DNA from: Tigriopus japonicus
Taxonomy: Eukaryota > Arthropoda > Copepoda > Harpacticoida > Harpacticidae
Length of the DNA: 64,000 nucleotides
Direction: 5' to 3'
Assembly (NCBI GenBank): GCA_010645155.1
Contig: CM021314.1
Span: 8,589,255-8,653,254, forward strand
Positions 57,061-64,000 of the stretch are shown here, in pieces. Numbering within the stretch: the stretch's first letter is position 1; each line of letters starts with the position of its first letter. The notes beneath the pieces were generated by a model. It made no database searches. It was not told where the DNA came from and worked only from the letters and a program-made list of their open reading frames with translations. The translations under genes were made by a program, and so were the position numbers.

Positions 57061-58199
57061 CAGGGTGGGCATTTGATTTTTGGACATTTTGTCCACCCCT
57101 GTCCAAAAGGTGTCCAAAAGTGTCTAAAAATAAGGCTGTCCAAAAATAGGAGTGTCCAAAAGTGTCCAAAAATAGTATTTCGAAAAATAATGGTTAAAAA
57201 CATTTTTAGAATAACATTCTACAAACTTTCTCTCCAAAATAAACGTCACTTGACGAAATCTAAGCAAGAATAAGTCAATTCAGCATAAGAAACTTACACT
57301 TAATACATTAAATGAGCCAATAACTTAAAGGCCAAACTGAACATTTGAACTTTCCACTCTTTTCATTTGACCACCGAGCATCGTCCAAAATGTGGGAAAG
57401 AATGATCGACTGAAGGAATGAACGAACAAACGAATGTGAGACGGGGACTACTAATAACACGCTCACACTACACTTCATGTTAAACATAGTATGCGAGTAC
57501 ATTTTAAAGCTAATTATGTCTTGATTTGTGACAAGAGAAGGTTACTTAGTATTTTGATTTATATTCCAAAGTTTATCATTGTTGCAAGTGTTTCCCATCC
57601 AAGAGGCAAGAAGTCTTTTGACCTGACTGTCCAAAAAATGTTAACTATAATAAAGCACACTCAAACTGATATCAGATTGCAATGTGGGTATTATAATGCT
57701 TTTGCCAAAGAATTAAAGCAGTGTTGTTTTACTATTAAAAAAGACAAGACTCTTGTTTACAGATGAGGAAATAAAATGTAAATCTTGAAACATTTTGAAC
57801 AGTTACACACATTTTACCATATCATATAAACAAAACATTATTTTTTTAACAATTTATTAAAAAGTTATCATGGCAAAGTTTATTTCTCCAAGTAGTGTTC
57901 CCATTATTGAACTATTTTTGAACTATTTGAACTATATATATGAACTATTTTTGTTTAAGTACACAACCATGCATTCTTTAGAATTCAATTACTTATGTAG
58001 TGTAACTGGTTTTTCGTCTGATTTGTACAACGTTTGTTGGACTTTTGGACACTTATGGACATCTTTTGGGGATTTTTGGACACCCTCTGGGGATTTTTGG
58101 ACACCTTCTGGGTATTTTTGGACACTTTTGGACACATTTGGACACTTTTGGACACTAGGGTGTCCAAAATGCTCTCGATGTCGAAAAATGCCCACCCTG
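57061..58199. mobile_element. Non-autonomous hAT element with GTGTCCAAAA repeats
   Basis: The ends are CAGGGTGGGCATTT and AAATGCCCACCCTG. The flanks 57053-57060 and 58200-58207 are both ATTGAAGC (perfect 8-bp target duplication). Many copies of GTGTCCAAAA lie near the left end and the complementary TTTTGGACAC near the right end (58030-58165), likely transposase-binding subterminal arrays. It is 1139 bp with no transposase. Confidence 0.95.
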
Positions 58200-58207
58200 A
58201 TTGAAGC

Positions 58208-58342
58208 CCATTCATATACACTGTTCATATCAAAGCAAAAATCCAAAGCTGTTCAGGATCATACAAACATTTACTTACACCCAAAAGGTATTCTAATGCT
58301 ATTAGGGTGTGCACTATTGAACAATTTTATCAATATAATTTA
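58208..58342 (-). pseudogene. 3' remnant of Tc1-like element split by hAT insertion
   Basis: This short segment between two hAT elements appears to continue the minus-strand Tc1-like transposase end at 62210-62415, because the 58343-62192 hAT element lies exactly between. Evidence is positional plus a plausible short coding tail. Confidence 0.45.
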
Positions 58343-59079
58343 CAGAGTTGGGTCAATTACTTGAAAAATGTAATTAATTACAATTACTTCATCAAAAAAT
58401 GTAAATAATTACAATAACAATTACATTATTCGAAAATGTAATTAACTTCAATTACATGACATTTTCATGTCAATTACAATTACAATTTTTCCGTCTCTTT
58501 CACCCTTTTGCCTTTTCAAAACGATGAAAAATAAACAGATCTGCCATTTTAAAGTAGCGATCCAACAACTGGCAACTTAAAATGCCTCAAATGTTAATAT
58601 GAAAAAGTGATTCACAAAAACCAAAAGCTTATGAACGGCTTAAATATCAAAATTTGATACCATCAATCACAAGGCATATTTTTCTTTTTCAGAAAACGCG
58701 AACTTTGTACAAGCATTTTGATGGTTTAAAACTTTATTTTTGCACCTCATTTGTCTGCCCTTGGTTATGAAAAGCGCTAAATCCTGACACAAAAATCATG
58801 GTCAAAAGCTGTTGCAGTTTAAAAGTATTTAAAAATCAATGCTTGGGTGTGTATTGTAACAAAAGCTATCTGCTCGTGGCATCACATTGACCGCAAATTG
58901 TTGACAAAATGATTGTTTTGCAAGTAGAAACTGATAAATTGGTATTATGGTTAATTTGAGGAAGTAAGATTTTTAAAAGTAATTGGCTATTTGTATTTGA
59001 AAATTCGTCAATTAAATGGCCAAGATTGTAATCAATTACAATTACTTGGCCCAAAAATGTAATTAATGATGTGATATAA

Positions 59080-61480
59080 TAATAATAATGTTTATTGCGA
59101 GACAATATGCACAATCTCATTGGATATATACAATATGTATGATTGATATACTGGTAGTCATGAGGCCCATTCTGGGGTTGGATATGATATATTTCGGGGT
59201 TTTGCGTGGAATATTGGCAAGATTCAATGATGATGTTGTTGTTGTTATTGTTGTTGACAAAGACCCGGCTCTGTAAGACATGTTTAGGTCCATAGTCCCT
59301 TCGACCATTTGGTGGAGGGCTATTCAAACTGGAGATATGACTGCTATAACACTTTTTGCATGAGTAACAATCTTTTTCAGTGCAAGTTAAGAGGTATGAT
59401 GAAGTTATCAGTTCGGTCAAATGAGAGGTCTATTGCTTCCTACCTGTTTGAATATTTAAATTTGATTTGTTAAAAAAATAAAATTCATTCCAAACTTTCA
59501 GGAACATATACCCTGGGAGCCGCTGAAACCAGTTTAATCGGACGAATGGCAGACTAAAATAAATATCCCCACCACGCCTTAACTTGAAGCTAGATGTGTT
59601 TAAAATTGGAGGAACAGTTTGATTCATACATTGGAATAAAAGCTCATCTGATTCAGCTTCGCCATGTCTTTAACTTTTAGAAGATTGCGAGATTTCAAGG
59701 TTTGACTTGTATGGGCTCTTGAAGTAGCTCCTACAATCCATCTAATAGCTTTTTTGTAGAGTTTCTTATTTATGAATGTCGCTGGACCTTCCAAAATACT
59801 CTAGTCCGTACCCTAATTTGCTTTTGATCAGAGCGTCATAAAGTATTTGTCTCAAGTTTGTTAGGATTGACCTCCTTGTCAAGAAGAGTGTAAACAATGT
59901 TCTGCGAATATTCATACAAAGTTCTCGAATGTGATCTTTCCAATTCAAGCGGTCATCCAATCTTAAACCTAGAAATTTTACACTTTTTTCTGCACAATTT
60001 GAAACGACTTGTTTTAGAGTATATCCATTTAGTCTAATATTTAGACTGCAAGCTACTTTCTGAGGACTAAATAAAATCACGCTAGTTTTGCCTTAGTTTA
60101 ATGAAAGCCTATTTAGTTTAAAATATTCATCGAGTTTGACTAATTCCTGGGTGCATTCGTGCTCTAAAAGATTCAAGTCATTGCCAAAATTCTGCAAGGT
60201 GGTATCATCTGCGAACATGGTCATACGGAGGTTAGTCACTTTGGGGAGATCGTTAATATAAATAAGAAAAAGCAAGTGGCCTAAGATGCTACCTTGGGGT
60301 ACACCACAGGTTAGGACCCTGGCATCCGATACCGCGTTATTTATTTCTACCCTTTGATATCGATCACTTAGATAATTAGCAACCCAATTTTGGATATTAT
60401 CACCGAAACCATATCGTCTCAGCTTAGAAATTAGGATTCTATGGTCCACTTTATCGAATGCCTTTTTAAGGTTATTAAGATGCCGACTGAAAATTTTTGA
60501 TCGTTGTGGTCTAAGATATTTTGTAAAAAAATGTGAACAGCATGCATCGTTGAGTGACTTGGTCTAAAACCAAACTGCTCAGAAGACATGTGGTCAGGGC
60601 AAAACAAAGAAAAAATCTGCTCATACACAACCTTTTCCAGGGCTTTTGACAATGACGGCAAAATACTAATAGGCCGATAGTTACAAATTTCATGTTGGTT
60701 TCCTCCCTTAAACAAAGGTAACAATTTTGCAATTTTCCAATCAGGGGGTATAAATCCACTTATCAAAGAGATGTTTACTAACTCACACAAAGGCGCAAAT
60801 ATTTCTGTTTTAATAGCTTTTAACACCAAATTAGAAATCCCGTCAAGGCCATGGCTAGATTTGCATGATAATTTGTCAATAGCCTTTAAAATATCTAAAC
60901 GAAAAACTACTTTGAAGTAATACTTCCGTTGATTAGGAGTAATAACAATATGATCAAGATGTTGCTTGCTGTTAATATCATGTAATACCTCGTCGTTGAT
61001 AGGTTTTCCGCGGGGCGAGAAATACTCATTAAAAGTAGATGCAAGAACATACGGATCTGTGATTATTTTGGCCTACTTTTATTTTTGAAGGAACATTGCT
61101 TTGTAAATTATCGTATCCCAAAAGGCGTATCGCGCCCTTCCAAGTTTGGCGAGGATTTCCTTCAAAATTTTTGAAATGATTTCTCCAATAATGTTCTTTT
61201 GCTCTCTTGATTAGTTTGTAATAATGGTTGGAAAAGTGTGAATGTTCCAAACGATTAGATGTTGTAGGGTCTTTGTGGAATTTCCTAAGCAATTTTTGTT
61301 TTTTATTTCTCGCTTGAAGTATCTCCGCAGACATCCATGGATTTTGAGCTGCTTTTTTGCTTTTTTGCTTACCATCTTTAAAGGGACAAGCGTCATTGAA
61401 AGCATCCTCTAATTTATGCTTAAAGTTTTGGAAAGAAAGTGCAGGGTTACTCAATTTAAGATTATTTGCCACCCCAGGTT
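59080..61480 (-). pseudogene. Non-LTR retrotransposon remnant A (Jockey/CR1-like)
   Basis: Minus-strand fragments run in order: linker (WRNHFKNFEGNPRQTWKGAI, about 61029-61472), RT with KIAKLLPLFKGG and NYRPISILPSLSKALEKVVYE (60431-60829), GVPQGSILG and MFADDT (60093-60449), then VKFLGLRLDDRLNWKDHI (59766-60080) and a C-terminal region (59430-59760). At least one frameshift (near 60450) and internal stops. It ends in an ATT-rich tail at 59080, as in some non-LTR elements. Confidence 0.9.
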
Positions 61481-61619
61481 CCTCTTAAGCCAGAGGCTTG
61501 TTTGAGAGAGGGCCTTGGGCACAAAATCAAACAGGGTAGTTCCTGCTACAGGTGCATGAAATAAGTTGCCTTATGAGTCTAATGAACCCCTTCCCATACT
61601 AAGGCAAAAAAATATCTAC

Positions 61620-62115
61620 ACGGTCATTCACGACAAGAAAAGCAATTTTTATTTTGACACAAGGTTGAATATGAGCGTGTGATTTCGTCTGTCAAGTGCG
61701 AGGTCCACTCTTTAGTGGTTAGTCTTGAGTCTATGACTTTGTTCGTTTTGTTAAAGAAGTTGTTCCATAACTTGGGAAATAATAGTGAGGCAATTTCTGC
61801 GTCCATGAGAGTCGACAATGGGGCAATTCAAAAAAAGATTTGTCTTCCTCTACGCACCTTGTAGGTGTTTTGATTCACAACCCCCGGCACACTTCCCTTT
61901 ATACATTTGAACAAGAAGTCTAGTTGCTTGACTAGAACCAAATCGTTTACTTTTAGAATGTTCCAGTCCCTAAAAATGGGACTAGTATGAGCTTTTGCTT
62001 TGGATCCCACTATCCACCTGACCATTTTTTCTGGATCAAAACTAACTCGTGCATGGTCGAACTGCCGCCAAAGTACTCGAGTCCGTATTCAAATTTAGAT
62101 TTGATGAGTGCGTAG
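61620..62115 (-). pseudogene. Non-LTR retrotransposon remnant B, 5'-truncated
   Basis: Only the C-terminal part is present. Motifs such as VRWIVGSKAKAHTSPIF and KVRRGRQIFF closely parallel remnant A's RWIVGATSRAHTS and KLRRGGDIYF, so both are from one LINE family. Frameshifted. Confidence 0.8.
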
Positions 62116-62206
62116 TAGAGCAAAAACATTACATGTAATTGTAATTACGTAATTGTAATTGCAATTACAATTACAATTACTCCCCATCCCTGATAATATA
62201 TTTATA

Positions 62207-62420
62207 CCAATATAACCATCCTTGAGCTTAATACAAGTTGATATTCTTTGGGGCATTTCTGCTTTAAGGTTCTCCAAAGTGTTTGGGTCAACCTCTGACC
62301 AGGCTTGTTTCATTTGTAATTTGAGTTGTTTAATGTTGGTGGCACCAGGCATCTTTGCCAGCCTTTGCTTCAAGAGTGACCAAAGATTTTCAATTGAAGT
62401 ACAGCAAAAAGGAGCCTTTG
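62207..62420 (-). pseudogene. Tc1/mariner-like transposase C-terminal fragment
   Basis: A minus-strand fragment with SIENLWSLLKQRLAKMPGAT and a final AEMPQRISTCIKLKDGYIGI, typical of the Tc1-family transposase C-terminus (N-L-W following the third catalytic residue region). It is cut on its 3' side by the hAT element ending at 62192. Confidence 0.8.
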
Positions 62421-62430
62421 ATCGAAAAGT

Positions 62431-62624
62431 TAGTGGGCCAACGAGCAATGAGGAAAGTCCGAAATAATGGGCTCAAGAGACATCCATAGTACTGTACTTG
62501 TAGCCCCAGAATCGCTGATCGTTAATTTGTGGGCCCATGAACCTGCCACCATCTGTATGGCGGGCCCTGACTTCACCGAACCAAATTTGGTGGGCCTTGA
62601 CACAAAAACGGTTGCTGACCCCTG
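62431..62624. mobile_element. hAT MITE fragment related to MITE 1
   Basis: This resembles 120-288 (GTGGGCC..., TTAATTTGTGGGCCC, then TTGCTGACCCCTG at the right end). The left end with its inverted repeat is not seen, so it is probably truncated. Right-end duplication not testable. Confidence 0.7.
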
Positions 62625-62721
62625 TGTACGTGTGAGGATCAGCTCCTACGTATTCCGACGAAGACTGAAGGGCAAAGGATTAAACAATGAAAGAACCTGA
62701 TAGAGAAAAGAGGAGGACTTC

Positions 62722-63246
62722 CAGACCTGTGTCAATAAGTTCTAAAATGTAATTATTTCAAATTACAATTACATTGTTCTAAAAAGAAATTGAATACAAT
62801 TACTTTAATTTCAAATGTAATCAATTTCAATCACAATTACTTTCCAAAAGTAATTGAATTACATTCAAAAAGCAAAAAGGAACCTTTGACCGAAAAAATG
62901 AATTACATTCAATTACATTTCAATTAACATATTTTTACAAATCAAGCTTGAACTGCTTTCTTTTCAAGTGCAAAATGTGCAAATAGCATCACTAACCTTA
63001 TAGCTTTTAGCGAATCAAGCTTCACAACGAAAAATATTGGAAGGAACGGGGCAATTCTGCGAAATTCTAATCCCAGGACTTCTTGTGAAAATTCAATGGT
63101 AATTTGTAGTTCAATAGTCAATTACATGGGCTCAAATGTAATTAATTAAAATTACTTTGATTTAAAATGTGATTAATTACAATTGCTTGGAAAGGTAATT
63201 GCTATTACGTACTTGTAATTTCAATTACAATTACATAACAGGTCTG
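62722..63246. mobile_element. Non-autonomous hAT element, GTAATT repeat family
   Basis: Left end CAGACCTGTG and right end ACAGGTCTG. Flanks AGGACTTC (62714-62721) and AGAACTTC (63247-63254) match at 7 of 8. The interior is filled with AATTACATT/AATGTAATT motifs like those in the elements at 58343 and 63477. 525 bp, no coding capacity. Confidence 0.85.
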
Positions 63247-63476
63247 AGAACTTCCTTGTTCTTTGTTTGAACTAGAGGTCTAGGGAGAAAAATGACACTC
63301 CTGGCTAGCCGCTTGCCTTCAGTTTTGATCCTCCTTCACTAGCCTGGAGTTGGACAGGATCACCGCAATGTGTTCTAAAAAGAAGAGTGGCCTGACAGCT
63401 AAGGTAGAAAATTGGTTGATTTTTTAATTAAATTTGTAGATGATGTGGATTGGAAAAATAAGTCATTTGGCAACTT

Positions 63477-64000
63477 CAGGGTTGGGGGTAATTGTAGTTG
63501 CAATAACAATTACGTAATTTCAATAACAATTACAATTACATGTAATTGTAATTCATTACATTTTTAGGCCAAGTAATTGTAATTGTAATTTATTACATTT
63601 TTTGGGCCAAGTAATTGTAATCAATTACATTTTTTGGCCTTGTAATTGTTATATATTACATTTTTGGGCCAAGTAATTGTAATTGTAATAAATTACATTT
63701 TTGGGCCAAGTAATTGTAACTGTACTTAATTGCATTTTTGGTCCAATTAGTTGTAAATAATTACATTTTTGGTCCAATTAGCTGTAATTAATTGCATTTT
63801 TGGTCCAATTAGTTGTAAATAATTACATTTTTGGTCCAATTAGCTGTAATTAATTACATTTTGGTCCAATTAGTTGTAATTAATTACATTTTTGGTCCAA
63901 GTAGTTGTAATTAATTACATTTTTGGTCCAAGTAGTTGTAATTAATTACATTTTTGGTCCAATTAGTTGTAATTAATTACATTTTTGGTCCAATTAGTTG
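63477..64000. mobile_element. Left part of a related hAT element with tandem array
   Basis: Begins CAGGGTTGGGGGTAATTG, similar to the left end at 58343. From about 63540 it becomes a tandem array of about 31-37-bp units, the later ones a 31-bp unit of TTGTAATTAATTACATTTTT plus GGTCCAATTAG. The right end lies beyond the window. Confidence 0.75.

Larger units (their letters stand above)
58343..62192. mobile_element. hAT element hosting nested LINE copies
   Basis: Left end CAGAGTTGGGTCAATTACTT, right end (reverse complement) CAGGGATGGGGAGTAATTG. Flanks ATAATTTA (58335-58342) and ATAATATA (62193-62200) match at 7 of 8. Both ends carry GTAATTGTAATTAC-type subterminal repeats. Within it are two LINE fragments (about 59080-61480 and 61620-62115), which explain its 3.85-kb length. 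Confidence 0.78.

Overview
The window is nuclear DNA of a small-genome animal. It has protein-coding exons with short introns (mostly about 55-150 bp), canonical GT-AG junctions, an arthropod-type HOW/Quaking STAR protein, a P-element transposase and very many hAT-type DNA transposons. Gene content, GC-moderate exons and AT-rich repeats suggest an arthropod. A copepod crustacean is my best guess, but it is inference only. Two runs of N (39860-40095 and 52175-52664) are assembly gaps.

Layout. 1-500: two hAT MITEs back to back. 904-12845 (minus): about 40 exons of a polycystin-1-like receptor (WSC, PKD/Ig-like, Cys-rich, REJ, GAIN/GPS, TM1, PLAT, TM2-3); its remaining C-terminal exons lie beyond the left edge. 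12846-16588: divergent intergenic region with microsatellites. 16589-22519 (plus): the STAR/KH RNA-binding gene how (quaking orthologue) with a spliced core and at least three possible C-termini. 24348-25670 (minus): intronless AAAP/AVT3-like amino-acid transporter. 26559-31000: a perfect hAT element beside a P-element transposase whose THAP finger is broken by one TAG. 31996-36154 (plus): a compact gene cluster of RAMP4/SERP, an RNF141-like RING E3 ligase, and a TBC1D25-like Rab GAP starting only 14 nt after the RNF141 stop. 36160-48400: a repeat-rich block (two long foldbacks, hAT elements, a pogo-like MITE, a long-TIR element, a tRNA-derived SINE, a decayed LINE). 51492-53568 (plus): a secreted Thr-rich protein with PGQYHEV repeats, interrupted by a gap. 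54800-64000: nested transposons, including hAT elements with 8-bp target duplications, LINE remnants and a Tc1-like remnant, ending in a tandem array of about 31-bp units that runs off the window.

Functional themes. The resident genes are unrelated housekeeping or signalling genes: ER translocation (RAMP4), ubiquitin ligation, Rab/autophagy traffic, RNA regulation, amino-acid transport and a membrane mechanosensor-like receptor. Observations most worth a second look are the RNF141/TBC1D25 near-overlap, the alternative 3' ends of how with STAR-type ACUAAY motifs in the same transcript, non-standard splicing in the polycystin gene (a GC-AG intron, a 13-nt microexon, two unresolved junctions), and the series of hAT elements whose ends and target duplications can be read to the base.
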